A stretch of DNA of 64,000 nt from Flagellimonas hymeniacidonis (GCF_008040165.1 NZ_VRUR01000002.1:62001-126000), one strand, 5' to 3'. Shown: positions 45,165-54,932, counted from the first letter of the stretch. A program made the numbers and translations. The notes: generated by a model not told the origin, from the sequence alone.

Positions 45165-45443
45165 ATGGCACGTTCATTAAAAAAAGGACCTTACGTTCAT
45201 CATAGTCTGGAAAAGAAAGTCCAGAATAATATAGATTCAGGTAAGAAATCAGTTATCAAAACATGGTCTAGAGCCTCAATGATAACTCCAGATTTCGTAG
45301 GACAAACCATAGCGGTACACAACGGGAGACAATTTGTTCCTGTTTATGTAACAGAAAACATGGTAGGTCACAAGCTTGGAGAATTTTCACCTACGCGATC
45401 TTTTAGAGGTCATGCAGGAGCTAAAAACAAAGGTAAAAAGTAA
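45165..45443 (+). CDS. rpsS: 30S ribosomal protein S19
   Basis: S19 forms the 30S head with S13. The 92-residue protein starts [18 protein letters not shown] and ends [19 protein letters not shown], both typical. It lies 11 nt after rplB. Confidence 0.97.
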   Translation: MARSLKKGPYVHHSLEKKVQNNIDSGKKSVIKTWSRASMITPDFVGQTIAVHNGRQFVPVYVTENMVGHKLGEFSPTRSFRGHAGAKNKGKK

Positions 45444-45450
45444 GTAAGCT

Positions 45451-45858
45451 ATGGGAGTTCGTAAAAGACAAATGGCCGAAAGGTTAAAGGAAGAGAAAAA
45501 ACAGCTTGCTATTGCAAAGTTGAACAACTGCCCAACGTCACCAAGAAAAATGCGTTTGGTCGCTGACTTGGTAAGAGGAAAGCAGGTAGAAATGGCACTT
45601 GCAATTTTGAGGTTCAATCCAAAAGAAGCTTCAAGAAAGTTGGAGAAATTATTACTTTCTGCAATTGCTAACTGGGAAGCTAAAAATGAAGAAGCTAGCA
45701 TTGAAGATGCTGACCTTATCATTAAAGAAATCCGTGTGGACGGAGGAACCATGTTGAAAAGACTACGTCCTGCACCACAAGGAAGAGCACACAGAATTAG
45801 AAAACGTTCCAACCATGTTACCATGATCTTGGAAGCTAATAACAACGTTCAAAGCTAG
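45451..45858 (+). CDS. rplV: 50S ribosomal protein L22
   Basis: L22 extends a hairpin into the exit tunnel. The 135 residues include the [19 protein letters not shown] helix and the [20 protein letters not shown] hairpin. It is slightly longer at the N-terminus than the E. coli protein. Confidence 0.97.
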   Translation: MGVRKRQMAERLKEEKKQLAIAKLNNCPTSPRKMRLVADLVRGKQVEMALAILRFNPKEASRKLEKLLLSAIANWEAKNEEASIEDADLIIKEIRVDGGTMLKRLRPAPQGRAHRIRKRSNHVTMILEANNNVQS

Positions 45859-45866
45859 AGTATAAT

Positions 45867-46583
45867 ATGGGACAAAAGACCAATCCGATAGGAAATCGCT
45901 TAGGAATAATCAGAGGATGGGAATCTAACTGGTACGGCGGTAAAGATTACGGCGATAAGCTGGCTGAGGATGATAAAATAAGAAAATATATCCACGCACG
46001 TTTGGCAAAAGCCAGTGTGTCTAGGGTAATTATTGAGAGAACCTTAAAATTGATTACCATTACCATTACTACGGCTAGACCTGGTATTATTATTGGTAAA
46101 GGTGGACAGGAAGTTGATAAACTTAAGGAAGAGCTTAAGAAAATCACCAACAAAGAGGTTCAAATCAATATTCATGAAATAAAGAGACCTGAGCTTGATG
46201 CCAATTTGGTTGCTGCAAGTGTTGCAAGGCAAATTGAAAGCAGAATTTCATACAGAAGAGCTATTAAGATGGCCATTGCAGCTGCAATACGTATGAATGC
46301 TGAGGGAATCAAAATTCAGATTTCTGGACGTTTGAACGGAGCTGAAATGGCGCGTTCCGAGTCTTACAAAGAAGGAAGGATTCCATTATCAACCTTCCGT
46401 GCGGATGTAGATTATGCTTTGCATGAAGCGCATACGACTTACGGGAGATTGGGAATCAAAGTTTGGATCATGAAGGGTGAGGTTTATGGTAAGAGAGAGC
46501 TTTCCCCATTAGTAGGATTGTCCAAAGGTCAAGGAAAAGGCGACAAACGAGATGGTAAGAAGCCACAACGTCGTAGAAAGTAA
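45867..46583 (+). CDS. rpsC: 30S ribosomal protein S3
   Basis: S3 lines the mRNA entry channel. The 238-residue protein has a KH domain with [14 protein letters not shown] and the C-terminal domain with [15 protein letters not shown] basic tail rich in Lys and Arg closes it. It follows rplV by 8 nt. Confidence 0.97.
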   Translation: MGQKTNPIGNRLGIIRGWESNWYGGKDYGDKLAEDDKIRKYIHARLAKASVSRVIIERTLKLITITITTARPGIIIGKGGQEVDKLKEELKKITNKEVQINIHEIKRPELDANLVAASVARQIESRISYRRAIKMAIAAAIRMNAEGIKIQISGRLNGAEMARSESYKEGRIPLSTFRADVDYALHEAHTTYGRLGIKVWIMKGEVYGKRELSPLVGLSKGQGKGDKRDGKKPQRRRK

Positions 46584-46603
46584 TAAGATAAAGTAAAGGT
46601 AAA

Positions 46604-47023
46604 ATGTTACAGCCAAAAAGAACAAAATTTCGTAAAGCCCAGAAGGGGCGTATGAAAGGGAATTCCCAAAGAGGACACCAGCTTTCCAATGGAATGTTCG
46701 GTATCAAATCCTTGGATTCACATTTCATTACTTCCCGTCAAATAGAGGCTGCGCGTATTGCTGCGACAAGGTATATGAAAAGGCAAGGTCAGTTGTGGAT
46801 CAAGATATTCCCGGACAAGCCTATCACAAAAAAGCCTCTTGAAGTACGTATGGGTAAAGGTAAAGGTGCTCCAGAATATTGGGTGGCCGTTGTTAAGCCC
46901 GGAAGAATCATGTTTGAGGTAGCAGGTGTCCCTATGGACATTGCAAAGGAAGCCTTAAGGCTTGCTGCGCAGAAGTTACCAGTGAAAACTAAGTTTATTG
47001 TAGCTAGGGATTATTCCGCTTAA
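46604..47023 (+). CDS. rplP: 50S ribosomal protein L16
   Basis: L16 organises the A-site side of the 50S subunit. The 139 residues include [18 protein letters not shown] at the start and the [18 protein letters not shown] motif. It lies 20 nt after rpsC. Confidence 0.97.
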   Translation: MLQPKRTKFRKAQKGRMKGNSQRGHQLSNGMFGIKSLDSHFITSRQIEAARIAATRYMKRQGQLWIKIFPDKPITKKPLEVRMGKGKGAPEYWVAVVKPGRIMFEVAGVPMDIAKEALRLAAQKLPVKTKFIVARDYSA

Positions 47024-47041
47024 TTTTTAATTGAAAAGAAG

Positions 47042-47233
47042 ATGAAACAAGCAGAAATAAAAGAACTTTCAATTGAAGAGCTAAAGGAAAGGTTGACTGA
47101 GTTTAAAAAGCAGCATGCAGATTTAAAAATTGCGCATTCAGTTACGCCATTGGAAAATCCTTTGCAGATAAGAAAGACAAGAAAGACGGTGGCAAGACTT
47201 GCAACAGAATTAACAAAAAGGGAATTACAATAA
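47042..47233 (+). CDS. rpmC: 50S ribosomal protein L29
   Basis: This small two-helix protein near the tunnel exit has 63 residues. [18 protein letters not shown] and [17 protein letters not shown] match the family. Confidence 0.96.
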   Translation: MKQAEIKELSIEELKERLTEFKKQHADLKIAHSVTPLENPLQIRKTRKTVARLATELTKRELQ

Positions 47234-47246
47234 TTGGTTCTGCCTT

Positions 47247-47507
47247 ATGGAAGAAAAAAGAAATTTAAGAAAAGAAAGAATTGGCGTTGTTACCAGCAAC
47301 AAAATGGAGAAATCAATAGTGGTTTCTGAGGTAAAGCGTGTAAAACACCCAATGTACGGGAAGTTCGTTCTTAAGACCAAGAAATATGTTGCCCATGATG
47401 AAAAGAATGATTGCAACGAAGGTGATACCGTTAAAATAATGGAAACCAGACCATTGAGTAAGACAAAATGTTGGAGACTGGTTGAAATCCTTGAAAGAGC
47501 TAAATAA
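47247..47507 (+). CDS. rpsQ: 30S ribosomal protein S17
   Basis: S17 is an OB-fold primary 16S rRNA binder. The 86 residues contain [16 protein letters not shown] and [22 protein letters not shown], cut here into two typical motifs. It is 13 nt after rpmC and 2 nt before rplN. Confidence 0.96.
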   Translation: MEEKRNLRKERIGVVTSNKMEKSIVVSEVKRVKHPMYGKFVLKTKKYVAHDEKNDCNEGDTVKIMETRPLSKTKCWRLVEILERAK

Positions 47508-47509
47508 TT

Positions 47510-47878
47510 ATGTTACAGCAAGAATCTAGATTAAAGGTAGCGGACAATACAGGGGCAAAAGAAGTTTTGACCATCCGTGTACTTGGAGGAACAAAAAGAA
47601 GATATGCTTCATTGGGTGATAAGATTGTGGTTACCGTTAAGGAAGCTGCTCCCAATGGAACAGTAAAAAAAGGTTCTGTTTCTACAGCTGTTGTGGTGAG
47701 AACAAAGAAAGAAGTAAGAAGACCAGATGGTTCTTACATCCGTTTTGACGACAACGCTTGTGTTTTGCTGAATCCGACAGGAGAAATGAGAGGAACTAGG
47801 GTTTTTGGACCAGTGGCCAGAGAGCTTAGGGACAAACAGTTCATGAAAATTGTTTCACTAGCTCCAGAGGTGCTTTAA
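47510..47878 (+). CDS. rplN: 50S ribosomal protein L14
   Basis: L14 forms an inter-subunit bridge with 16S rRNA. The 122-residue length, [18 protein letters not shown] start and ending [12 protein letters not shown] are typical. Confidence 0.98.
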   Translation: MLQQESRLKVADNTGAKEVLTIRVLGGTKRRYASLGDKIVVTVKEAAPNGTVKKGSVSTAVVVRTKKEVRRPDGSYIRFDDNACVLLNPTGEMRGTRVFGPVARELRDKQFMKIVSLAPEVL

Positions 47879-47894
47879 AAGAAATTTCAGAAAG

Positions 47895-48206
47895 ATGAAG
47901 TTGAAAATAAAAACAGGGGATACGGTTAAAGTCATTGCGGGAGACCACAAAGGCACTGAAGGCAAAGTACTTCAGGTTGACCGTGAAAAGAACAAAGCTA
48001 TCGTGGAAGGGGTAAATACCGTTTCAAAACACGAGAAGCCAAGTGCAAAAAACCCTCAAGGTGGAATTGTAAAGAAGGAAGCTCCCATACATATCTCCAA
48101 CCTATCGTTGCTTGATCCAAAATCTGGTGAGACTACGCGTATAGGATATGAGGTAAGAGATGGAAAGAAAGTTAGGCTTGCCAAAAAATCCAATGAAGTA
48201 ATTTAG
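47895..48206 (+). CDS. rplX: 50S ribosomal protein L24
   Basis: L24 initiates 50S assembly. The KOW motif ([20 protein letters not shown]) is at residues 6-25 of 103, and [20 protein letters not shown] follows. Confidence 0.97.
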   Translation: MKLKIKTGDTVKVIAGDHKGTEGKVLQVDREKNKAIVEGVNTVSKHEKPSAKNPQGGIVKKEAPIHISNLSLLDPKSGETTRIGYEVRDGKKVRLAKKSNEVI

Positions 48207-48208
48207 TT

Positions 48209-48760
48209 ATGAGTTACATTCCAAGATTAAAAACAGAGTATAAGGAGCGTGTGGTAAAAGCACTATCCGAGGAATTTGGTTATAAAAATGTAATGCAAGT
48301 TCCTAAATTGGAAAAGATAGTAGTTAGCCGTGGAGTTGGTGCTGCTGTATCTGACAAGAAACTTATTGATCACGCTGTGGACGAATTGACCAATATTACT
48401 GGTCAAAAAGCAATAGCTACTCTTTCTAAAAAGGATGTCGCAACATTCAAACTAAGAAAAGGTATGCCAATTGGTGCCAAAGTAACCTTAAGAGGAGAGC
48501 GTATGTATGAGTTCTTGGATAGATTGATTACATCTGCGTTGCCTAGGGTACGTGATTTTCAAGGGATAAGGGCTACAGGTTTCGACGGAAGAGGAAATTA
48601 TAACCTTGGTGTTACTGAGCAAATCATTTTCCCTGAAATCAATATTGATAAAATCAACAGAATTAACGGAATGGATATCACATTTGTTACTTCTGCCGAT
48701 ACAGATAAAGAAGCAAAATCATTGTTAACCGAATTGGGATTACCCTTTAAAAAGAACTAG
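48209..48760 (+). CDS. rplE: 50S ribosomal protein L5
   Basis: L5 binds 5S rRNA. The 183-residue protein includes [20 protein letters not shown] and the [18 protein letters not shown] segment. It starts 2 nt after rplX. Confidence 0.98.
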   Translation: MSYIPRLKTEYKERVVKALSEEFGYKNVMQVPKLEKIVVSRGVGAAVSDKKLIDHAVDELTNITGQKAIATLSKKDVATFKLRKGMPIGAKVTLRGERMYEFLDRLITSALPRVRDFQGIRATGFDGRGNYNLGVTEQIIFPEINIDKINRINGMDITFVTSADTDKEAKSLLTELGLPFKKN

Positions 48761-48761
48761 T

Positions 48762-49031
48762 ATGGCTAAGGAATCAATGAAAGCCCGTGAGGTAAAAAGG
48801 GCTAAAACGGTAGCAAAATATGCTGAAAAGAGAAAAGCTTTAAAAGAGGCTGGTGATTATGAGGCTTTACAAAAGCTTCCTAAAAACGCATCTCCAGTGC
48901 GTATGCGAAACCGTTGCAAACTAACTGGAAGACCAAGAGGATATATGAGAACATTTGGTATATCTAGGGTTACTTTTAGGGAAATGGCCAATCAGGGCTT
49001 GATTCCAGGTGTTAAAAAGGCAAGTTGGTAA
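48762..49031 (+). CDS. rpsN: 30S ribosomal protein S14 (zinc-free type)
   Basis: This 89-residue S14 is the long form without zinc-binding CxxC pairs; only one Cys is present, in [15 protein letters not shown]. It begins [16 protein letters not shown]. It follows rplE by 1 nt. Confidence 0.97.
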   Translation: MAKESMKAREVKRAKTVAKYAEKRKALKEAGDYEALQKLPKNASPVRMRNRCKLTGRPRGYMRTFGISRVTFREMANQGLIPGVKKASW

Positions 49032-49048
49032 ACAGATAAAGAAAAGAA

Positions 49049-49447
49049 ATGCTTACAGATCCAATTTCAGATTATTTGACCAGAATTAGAAATGCCAGTA
49101 GTGCAGGTCATAGGGTAGTGGATATTCCCGCTTCCAATCTAAAAAGACAGATTACCAAAATATTGTTCGATCAAGGATATATTTTGAGCTACAAGTTCGA
49201 GGATAACAAAGTTCAGGGGAACATAAAAATTGCCTTGAAGTATGATAAGTTTACCAAAGAGCCAGTGATTAAAAAATTGCAAAGGGTAAGTAAACCTGGA
49301 TTGCGTAAATATGCAGGTTCAGATGAATTGCCAAGAGTTCTTAACGGATTGGGCGTTGCTATAGTTTCAACATCCCATGGTGTTATGACAAGCAAACAAG
49401 CAAAGCAAGATAACGTAGGTGGCGAAGTATTGTGCTACGTTTATTAA
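49049..49447 (+). CDS. rpsH: 30S ribosomal protein S8
   Basis: S8 is a central-domain 16S rRNA binder; in E. coli it also represses spc translation. The 132 residues include DPISDYLTRIRNASSAGH and the ending STSHGVMTSKQAKQDNVGGE. Confidence 0.97.
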   Translation: MLTDPISDYLTRIRNASSAGHRVVDIPASNLKRQITKILFDQGYILSYKFEDNKVQGNIKIALKYDKFTKEPVIKKLQRVSKPGLRKYAGSDELPRVLNGLGVAIVSTSHGVMTSKQAKQDNVGGEVLCYVY

Positions 49448-49466
49448 TTGAGTAAAGAGAAAAAAA

Positions 49467-50009
49467 ATGTCTAGAATAGGTAACAATCCAATTACAATTC
49501 CAGAAGGTGTCACTGTAGAAGTGAACGAGAATGTAGTTACCGTAAAAGGTAAATTGGGAGAACTTTCCCAAGAATTTTCAGGGATTGCGATAAAGGTTGA
49601 AGATGGAAGTGTTCAATTGAGCAGATCTTCTGATTCTAAAGAGCATAAAGCAAAGCATGGACTTTACCGTTCATTGGTCAACAATATGGTTGATGGTGTG
49701 TCTAAAGGATGGACCAAAGAGTTGGAACTAGTTGGTGTAGGATATAGAGCAAGTAACCAAGGACAAAAATTGGATTTGGCTTTAGGTTTCTCACACAATA
49801 TTGTGTTGAATATTGCTCCAGAAGTAAAAATTGAGACGGTTTCTGAAAAAGGTAAGAACCCAATCGTAAAGTTAACGTCTCATGACAAACAATTGGTAGG
49901 TCAAGTTGCTGCCAAGATCAGAGCTTTCCGCAAGCCAGAACCGTACAAAGGAAAAGGTATCAAGTTTGTTGGTGAGCAATTAAGAAGAAAAGCAGGTAAA
50001 TCAGCATAA
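49467..50009 (+). CDS. rplF: 50S ribosomal protein L6
   Basis: L6 sits near the factor-binding site. The 180-residue protein starts [18 protein letters not shown] and has the C-terminal [21 protein letters not shown] motif split over the usual domain two. It is 19 nt after rpsH. Confidence 0.97.
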   Translation: MSRIGNNPITIPEGVTVEVNENVVTVKGKLGELSQEFSGIAIKVEDGSVQLSRSSDSKEHKAKHGLYRSLVNNMVDGVSKGWTKELELVGVGYRASNQGQKLDLALGFSHNIVLNIAPEVKIETVSEKGKNPIVKLTSHDKQLVGQVAAKIRAFRKPEPYKGKGIKFVGEQLRRKAGKSA

Positions 50010-50020
50010 TAAGTAGCACT

Positions 50021-50374
50021 ATGGGATTATCTAAAACGGATAGAAGATTACGAATCAGAAGAAGAATACGAAAGATTTCTACTGGTACTGAAGCAAGACC
50101 AAGATTGTCTGTTTTCAGAAGTAACAAAGAGATATATGCTCAATTGATAGATGACAACAAAGGAGTTACTTTGGCTGCTGCATCATCAAGAGACAAAGAT
50201 GTAGAAGCAAAAGGGACCAAAAGCGAAGTAGCTACCCAAGTTGGAAAAGCGATTGCAGAAAAAGCAATAAAACTTGGTTTTGAAGCTGTAGCTTTTGACA
50301 GAGGTGGAAACCTTTATCACGGTAGAGTAAAATCATTGGCTGAAGGAGCTAGGGAAGCAGGACTTAAATTCTAA
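50021..50374 (+). CDS. rplR: 50S ribosomal protein L18
   Basis: L18 carries 5S rRNA to the 50S subunit with L5. The 117 residues include [20 protein letters not shown] and the ending [17 protein letters not shown]. Confidence 0.97.
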   Translation: MGLSKTDRRLRIRRRIRKISTGTEARPRLSVFRSNKEIYAQLIDDNKGVTLAAASSRDKDVEAKGTKSEVATQVGKAIAEKAIKLGFEAVAFDRGGNLYHGRVKSLAEGAREAGLKF

Positions 50375-50381
50375 TATAACT

Positions 50382-50906
50382 ATGTACCAGAAATACAAAA
50401 ACGTAGAAATAGTTAAGCCAGGTGGACTGGAGTTGAAAGATCGTTTGGTTGGAGTCCAAAGGGTTACTAAAGTTACCAAAGGTGGTAGAGCATTCGGATT
50501 TTCAGCAATTGTTGTTGTTGGGGATGAGAATGGTGTAGTAGGGCATGGTTTAGGAAAGTCTAAAGAAGTTGCTACAGCGATTGCTAAAGCAATTGAAGAT
50601 GCAAAAAAGAATTTGGTTCGTATTCCTTTAAATAAGGGTACGCTACCGCATGAGCAAAAAGGAAAATATGGTGGAGCAAGAGTTTTCATTAAGCCTGCTT
50701 CACATGGTACCGGGGTTATCGCCGGTGGAGCTGTAAGAGCGGTATTGGAAGCGGTTGGAGTACATGATGTATTGTCAAAATCCCAAGGATCTTCCAATCC
50801 ACATAATGTTGTTAAAGCTACTTTTGATGCCCTTTTACAATTAAGAGGAGCACAAACTGTGGCCAATCAAAGAGGTATTTCTTTAGAAAAAGTCTTTAAG
50901 GGATAA
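50382..50906 (+). CDS. rpsE: 30S ribosomal protein S5
   Basis: S5 is needed for decoding accuracy. The 174-residue protein has the double-stranded RNA-binding part ([20 protein letters not shown]) and the [21 protein letters not shown] helix. A 106-nt repeat-filled linker follows instead of the usual few bases. Confidence 0.97.
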   Translation: MYQKYKNVEIVKPGGLELKDRLVGVQRVTKVTKGGRAFGFSAIVVVGDENGVVGHGLGKSKEVATAIAKAIEDAKKNLVRIPLNKGTLPHEQKGKYGGARVFIKPASHGTGVIAGGAVRAVLEAVGVHDVLSKSQGSSNPHNVVKATFDALLQLRGAQTVANQRGISLEKVFKG

Positions 50907-50917
50907 AAAATAGGTTG

Positions 50918-51010
50918 ACAGTCTATAGTCGATAGTAAATAGTGGCTTTTCCAACCGAAAGTGAAACCAGAGATAACTAAAGACTAAAGACTAAGGACTA
51001 AACACTGATA
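50918..51010 (+). repeat. inverted heptad-repeat linker between rpsE and rpmD
   Basis: The left arm (50918-50945) reads in steps of seven: ACAGTCT, ATAGTCG, ATAGTAA, ATAGTGG. The right arm (50976-51010) reads ACTAAAG, ACTAAAG, ACTAAGG, ACTAAAC, ACTGATA. Turned to the other strand, the left arm becomes ACTAT-type units ending in ACTG, as does the right arm, so the two can pair loosely as a long imperfect hairpin. A similar array occurs before rpsK. Confidence 0.65.
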
Positions 51011-51012
51011 AA

Positions 51013-51192
51013 ATGTCAAAGATTAAGGTTAAACAAGTAAAGAGCGCTATCAAGAGGACTCAAAACCAAAAAAGGACTTTAGAAGCTCTTGGTTTGCGCA
51101 AGATTGGGCATGTTGTTGAGCATGATGCAACGCCTAATATCCTTGGAATGATAAATAAGGTAAAACATTTAGTTTCCACAGAGGAAGCTTAA
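51013..51192 (+). CDS. rpmD: 50S ribosomal protein L30
   Basis: This small gene encodes 59 residues starting SKIKVKQVKSAIKRTQNQ. KRTLEALGLRKIGHVVEH, in the middle, is the family signature, and the length is normal for L30. It begins 2 nt after the heptad-repeat linker and ends 13 nt before rplO. Confidence 0.96.
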   Translation: MSKIKVKQVKSAIKRTQNQKRTLEALGLRKIGHVVEHDATPNILGMINKVKHLVSTEEA

Positions 51193-51205
51193 AATATAAC
51201 GGTAC

Positions 51206-51658
51206 ATGGATTTACACAATCTTAAACCAGCAGAAGGCGCTGTTAACAGAGATGGAAAACGTTTAGGACGAGGAGAAGGTTCTGGAAAAGGTGGAACTTC
51301 TGCAAGAGGTCATAAAGGTGCAAAGTCTAGATCTGGATATTCCAAAAAACTTGGTTTTGAAGGCGGACAAATGCCTTTACAACGTCGTGTTCCTAAATTT
51401 GGTTTTAAGAACATCAATAGAAAAGAATATCAAGGTATCAATTTGGGCAAATTGCAAGAATTGGTAGACAATGGTACTATTAAGAAAGAAGTAACCTTGG
51501 ATATTCTTGTGGAGAACCGATTGGCACATAAGAATGATTTGGTGAAAATTTTGGGAGATGGTGAATTAAAAGCACCCCTAAAAATTTCAGTACATAAATT
51601 TACTGCTTCTGCTAAAGCAGCAATTGAAGCCGCAGGCGGTGAAGCAATAAGTTTATAA
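51206..51658 (+). CDS. rplO: 50S ribosomal protein L15
   Basis: L15 is a late-assembly 50S protein. The 150 residues have the glycine-rich RLGRGEGSGKGGTSARGHKG start and the GFEGGQMPLQRRVPKFGF motif. It precedes secY by 10 nt as usual. Confidence 0.97.
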   Translation: MDLHNLKPAEGAVNRDGKRLGRGEGSGKGGTSARGHKGAKSRSGYSKKLGFEGGQMPLQRRVPKFGFKNINRKEYQGINLGKLQELVDNGTIKKEVTLDILVENRLAHKNDLVKILGDGELKAPLKISVHKFTASAKAAIEAAGGEAISL

Positions 51659-51668
51659 GAAGAATAGC

Positions 51669-53012
51669 ATGAAGAAATTTGTTGAGACCATATCAAATAT
51701 TTGGAAAATTGAAGAACTAAGACAGCGTATAATTATTACGTTAGGGCTGTTATTGGTTTATCGTTTTGGTGCCCAAGTGGTGCTTCCAGGTATTGATACT
51801 TCCCAATTGGCGCAATTAACCTCTAATACCGAGCAAGGTATTTTAGGGATTCTTAATGCTTTTACAGGAGGGGCCTTTGCAAATGCTTCAGTATTTGCAC
51901 TTGGTATTATGCCGTATATCTCTGCATCTATTGTGGTGCAGTTGATGGGAATTGCAATTCCATACCTGCAAAAATTGCAGAAAGAAGGAGAAAGTGGAAG
52001 AAAAACAATAAATCAGATTACACGATGGTTGACCATTGCAATCTGTATCGTTCAAGCTCCTGCGTATTTGTTTGGTCTTGGTGCACTTGGTGTTCCAGAT
52101 AGTGCCTTCATATTAGGAAAAGGTTTGGATTTCATCATTCCTGCAGTAATTATATTGGTGACCGGTTGTGTGTTTGCCATGTGGTTGGGAGAGAAGATTA
52201 CAGATAAGGGTATCGGTAACGGTATTTCCCTCTTGATCATGATAGGTATTATAGCAACAATGCCACAGTCTTTTGTTCAAGAATTTATTTCAAGAACTGC
52301 CAATAACACTGGGGGTATCATGTTCATACTAATCGAAGTGATCATATGGTTCTTGGTTATTTTGGCAAGTGTACTTTTGGTAATGGCTATTCGCCAGATT
52401 CCAGTACAATATGCGAGAAGAACTGCTTCAGGCGGATATGAGAAAAACGTTATGGGTTCTAGGCAGTACATTCCACTTAAGCTTAATGCTTCTGGGGTAA
52501 TGCCAATCATTTTTGCACAAGCAATTATGTTTGCACCTAGTTTACTGGGTAGAACTTTTAATGATACAGCAGTAGGGCAATGGATGGAAGTGCAGTTTGC
52601 GGATATCTTCGGATTGGCGTACAACATCTTATTTGCAGTTTTAATTATCATATTTACCTACTTCTATACCGCTATTACGGTTCCTACGAACAAAATGGCA
52701 GATGATTTAAAAAGAAGTGGTGGTTTCATACCGGGTATTAGACCAGGAAAAGAAACTGGAGATTATTTAGATAAAATCATGTCATTGATAACCTTGCCCG
52801 GTTCCGTTTTCTTGGCACTCTTGGCAGTATTACCTGCTGTTGTGGTAAAGTTGATGGATGTACAAGCAGGTTGGGCATTGTTTTATGGAGGTACATCACT
52901 ATTAATTATGGTGGGTGTTGCAATTGACACGGTACAGCAAGTAAATTCTTATTTGTTGAACAGGCATTACGATGGTTTGATGAAAACCGGAAAAAATAGA
53001 AAAGTAGCATAA
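51669..53012 (+). CDS. secY: preprotein translocase subunit SecY
   Basis: SecY is the membrane channel of the Sec translocon. The 447-residue protein has ten predicted helices, starting with IIITLGLLLVYRFGAQVVLPG, and the conserved plug and cytosolic loops such as ITDKGIGNGISLLIM and GFIPGIRPGKET. In many bacteria adk and map follow secY; here infA follows after 3 nt, consistent with adk being fused to hpt elsewhere in the window. Confidence 0.98.
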   Translation: MKKFVETISNIWKIEELRQRIIITLGLLLVYRFGAQVVLPGIDTSQLAQLTSNTEQGILGILNAFTGGAFANASVFALGIMPYISASIVVQLMGIAIPYLQKLQKEGESGRKTINQITRWLTIAICIVQAPAYLFGLGALGVPDSAFILGKGLDFIIPAVIILVTGCVFAMWLGEKITDKGIGNGISLLIMIGIIATMPQSFVQEFISRTANNTGGIMFILIEVIIWFLVILASVLLVMAIRQIPVQYARRTASGGYEKNVMGSRQYIPLKLNASGVMPIIFAQAIMFAPSLLGRTFNDTAVGQWMEVQFADIFGLAYNILFAVLIIIFTYFYTAITVPTNKMADDLKRSGGFIPGIRPGKETGDYLDKIMSLITLPGSVFLALLAVLPAVVVKLMDVQAGWALFYGGTSLLIMVGVAIDTVQQVNSYLLNRHYDGLMKTGKNRKVA

Positions 53013-53015
53013 TTT

Positions 53016-53231
53016 ATGGCAAAGCAGCCAGCAATAGAACAAGACGGAACTATAATTGAAGCATTGTCAAACGCGATGTTTAGAGTTGAATTAGAGAACG
53101 GTCATGTTGTTACGGCACATATCTCTGGGAAGATGCGTATGCACTATATTAAATTACTTCCTGGCGACAAGGTAAAACTTGAAATGAGCCCATATGATTT
53201 AACAAAAGCAAGAATTACTTACAGATACTAA
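53016..53231 (+). CDS. infA: translation initiation factor IF-1
   Basis: IF-1 is a 71-residue OB-fold protein that blocks the ribosomal A site during initiation. [20 protein letters not shown] and [19 protein letters not shown] are conserved. It lies 3 nt after secY. Confidence 0.98.
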   Translation: MAKQPAIEQDGTIIEALSNAMFRVELENGHVVTAHISGKMRMHYIKLLPGDKVKLEMSPYDLTKARITYRY

Positions 53232-53235
53232 TACG

Positions 53236-53352
53236 ATGAAAGTTAGAGCATCAGTTAAGAAAAGAAGTGCCGAATGCAAGATAGTACGCAGAAAAGGCAG
53301 ATTATACGTAATCAACAAAAAGAATCCTAGATTTAAACAAAGACAAGGGTAA
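53236..53352 (+). CDS. rpmJ: 50S ribosomal protein L36 (zinc-free type)
   Basis: This 38-residue protein begins [17 protein letters not shown] and ends NPRFKQRQG. Only one Cys is present, so the zinc ribbon of standard L36 is lost. It lies 4 nt after infA and 2 nt before rpsM. Confidence 0.96.
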   Translation: MKVRASVKKRSAECKIVRRKGRLYVINKKNPRFKQRQG

Positions 53353-53354
53353 TT

Positions 53355-53729
53355 ATGGCAAGAATCGCAGGTGTAGATATACCTAAACAAAAGCGTGGAG
53401 TTATTTCACTTACCTACATTTACGGAATTGGTAGAAGTAGGGCCCAAGAGATTTTGGAGAAAGCCCAAGTAAGTGAGGATACTAAAGTTTCAGATTGGAA
53501 TGATGATGAAATAGGAAGAATCAGGGAAGCTGTTTCCTCTTTCACTATTGAAGGTGAACTTCGTTCAGAAACACAATTGAACATCAAACGTTTGATGGAC
53601 ATTGGATGTTACCGAGGAATTCGTCATAGATCTGGCTTGCCACTTAGAGGTCAACGTACCAAAAACAACTCTAGGACTAGAAAAGGAAAAAGAAAAACAG
53701 TTGCTAACAAGAAAAAGGCAACTAAATAA
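53355..53729 (+). CDS. rpsM: 30S ribosomal protein S13
   Basis: S13 bridges the subunits and touches the P-site tRNA. The 124 residues start [18 protein letters not shown] and contain [21 protein letters not shown] 102-nt repeat-containing linker follows. Confidence 0.98.
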   Translation: MARIAGVDIPKQKRGVISLTYIYGIGRSRAQEILEKAQVSEDTKVSDWNDDEIGRIREAVSSFTIEGELRSETQLNIKRLMDIGCYRGIRHRSGLPLRGQRTKNNSRTRKGKRKTVANKKKATK

Positions 53730-53737
53730 TAATTAAG

Positions 53738-53827
53738 TAGTCATTAGTATTTAGACGTTAGAAGAATCTGTTTGAAATGTAAAAGTCTAGGATTCCAATA
53801 ACTAAGAACTAACACTAGAAACTAAAA
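53738..53827 (+). repeat. inverted heptad-repeat linker between rpsM and rpsK
   Basis: The left arm (53738-53765) reads TAGTCAT, TAGTATT, TAGACGT, TAGAAGA. The right arm (53800-53827) reads AACTAAG, AACTAAC, ACTAGAA, ACTAAAA. The arms are loosely complementary and have the same seven-base step as the linker before rpmD. The sequence between the arms is not shared. Confidence 0.6.
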
Positions 53828-53831
53828 AAAT

Positions 53832-54224
53832 ATGGCAAAGGCAAGTACTAAAACAACAAAGAAGCGCAAAGTAGTTGTAGAATCTACAGGTGAAGCACAC
53901 GTTACCGCGTCATTTAACAATATTATTATTTCTTTGACCAATAAAAAAGGAGATGTGATCTCTTGGTCTTCTGCTGGTAAACTGGGCTTTAGAGGTTCTA
54001 AAAAGAATACTCCTTACGCTGCTCAAGTTGCCGCTGAAGATTGTGCTAAAGTTGCACATGAAGCAGGTCTTAGAAAAGTAAAGGTTTTTGTAAAAGGACC
54101 TGGAAATGGTAGAGAATCTGCTATCCGTTCTATCCACAATGCAGGAATAGAAGTTACAGAAATAGTTGATGTTACTCCGTTACCACACAACGGTTGTAGA
54201 CCTCCAAAAAGAAGAAGAGTTTAA
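53832..54224 (+). CDS. rpsK: 30S ribosomal protein S11
   Basis: S11 lines the platform near the E site. The 130 residues include [20 protein letters not shown] and the ending [12 protein letters not shown], which holds the conserved Asn-Gly. It starts right after the heptad linker. Confidence 0.98.
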   Translation: MAKASTKTTKKRKVVVESTGEAHVTASFNNIIISLTNKKGDVISWSSAGKLGFRGSKKNTPYAAQVAAEDCAKVAHEAGLRKVKVFVKGPGNGRESAIRSIHNAGIEVTEIVDVTPLPHNGCRPPKRRRV

Positions 54225-54232
54225 TTATTAAT

Positions 54233-54285
54233 TATAATGGCCCAAAAGGGTCTTCACACGAAAGTGTACTAGAGATTATCGAAGG
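54233..54285 (+). promoter_or_regulatory. three small hairpins upstream of rpsD (candidate S4 leader)
   Basis: In the 102-nt rpsK-rpsD gap three short stems follow each other: GGCCC-AAAA-GGGTC (one G-T pair), ACAC-GAAA-GTGT, and TTATC-GAAG-GATAA. S4 represses its own operon in several bacteria by binding leader RNA, so this is a candidate site. The stems are short and may be chance. Confidence 0.35.
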
Positions 54286-54326
54286 ATAAGCCTTAATTCA
54301 TAATCACACTTTCAAAACTAAAGAAG

Positions 54327-54932
54327 ATGGCAAGATATACAGGACCAAAATCAAAAATCGCTAGAAAGTTTGGAGAAGCGATTTTCGGAGACGATAAAGC
54401 CTTCGAAAAGAAAAGTTACCCTCCAGGACAACACGGAAACAACAGACGCCGTGGTAAAAAGTCTGAATACGCAATCCAGTTAATGGAAAAGCAAAAAGCC
54501 AAGTATACCTACGGTATTTTGGAAAAACAATTTAGAAACCTTTTTGACAAAGCCAACCGTAGCAAAGGAGTTACTGGTGAGGTTTTACTTCAGTTATGTG
54601 AATCCCGTTTGGACAATGTGGTTTATAGAATGGGACTTTCTTCAACAAGAAGCGGTGCTAGACAATTGGTTTCGCACAGACATATCATTGTAAATGGTGA
54701 AATAGTAAACATTCCTTCATACTCCCTAAAAGCTGGTGATGTAGTTGGAGTTAGAGAAAAATCTAAGTCCGTACAAGCTATACTAGATTCATTGGCCAAT
54801 AACAGCAGTGTTTACGAATGGATTACCTGGAATACTGAAAAGCAAGAAGGTTCTTTTGTAGCCGTTCCAGAAAGAATGCAGATTCCTGAAAATATCAAGG
54901 AACAATTAATCGTCGAGTTATACTCTAAATAA
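54327..54932 (+). CDS. rpsD: 30S ribosomal protein S4 (zinc-free type)
   Basis: S4 is a primary 16S rRNA binder and, in several bacteria, an operon regulator. The 201 residues include the N-terminal [20 protein letters not shown] and the S4 RNA-binding domain ([20 protein letters not shown]). The N-terminal cysteines of zinc-type S4 are absent. Confidence 0.97.
   Translation: MARYTGPKSKIARKFGEAIFGDDKAFEKKSYPPGQHGNNRRRGKKSEYAIQLMEKQKAKYTYGILEKQFRNLFDKANRSKGVTGEVLLQLCESRLDNVVYRMGLSSTRSGARQLVSHRHIIVNGEIVNIPSYSLKAGDVVGVREKSKSVQAILDSLANNSSVYEWITWNTEKQEGSFVAVPERMQIPENIKEQLIVELYSK

Noticed and set aside
45387..45845. A 152-codon minus-strand frame over rplV
   Set aside because: Antisense to rplV, with no recognisable family and no start context.
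50333..50866. A 177-codon open frame on the minus strand within rpsE
   Set aside because: It lies fully antisense to a highly conserved ribosomal gene, and its sequence (rich in Pro, Ser and Thr) follows from the codon pattern of the other strand.
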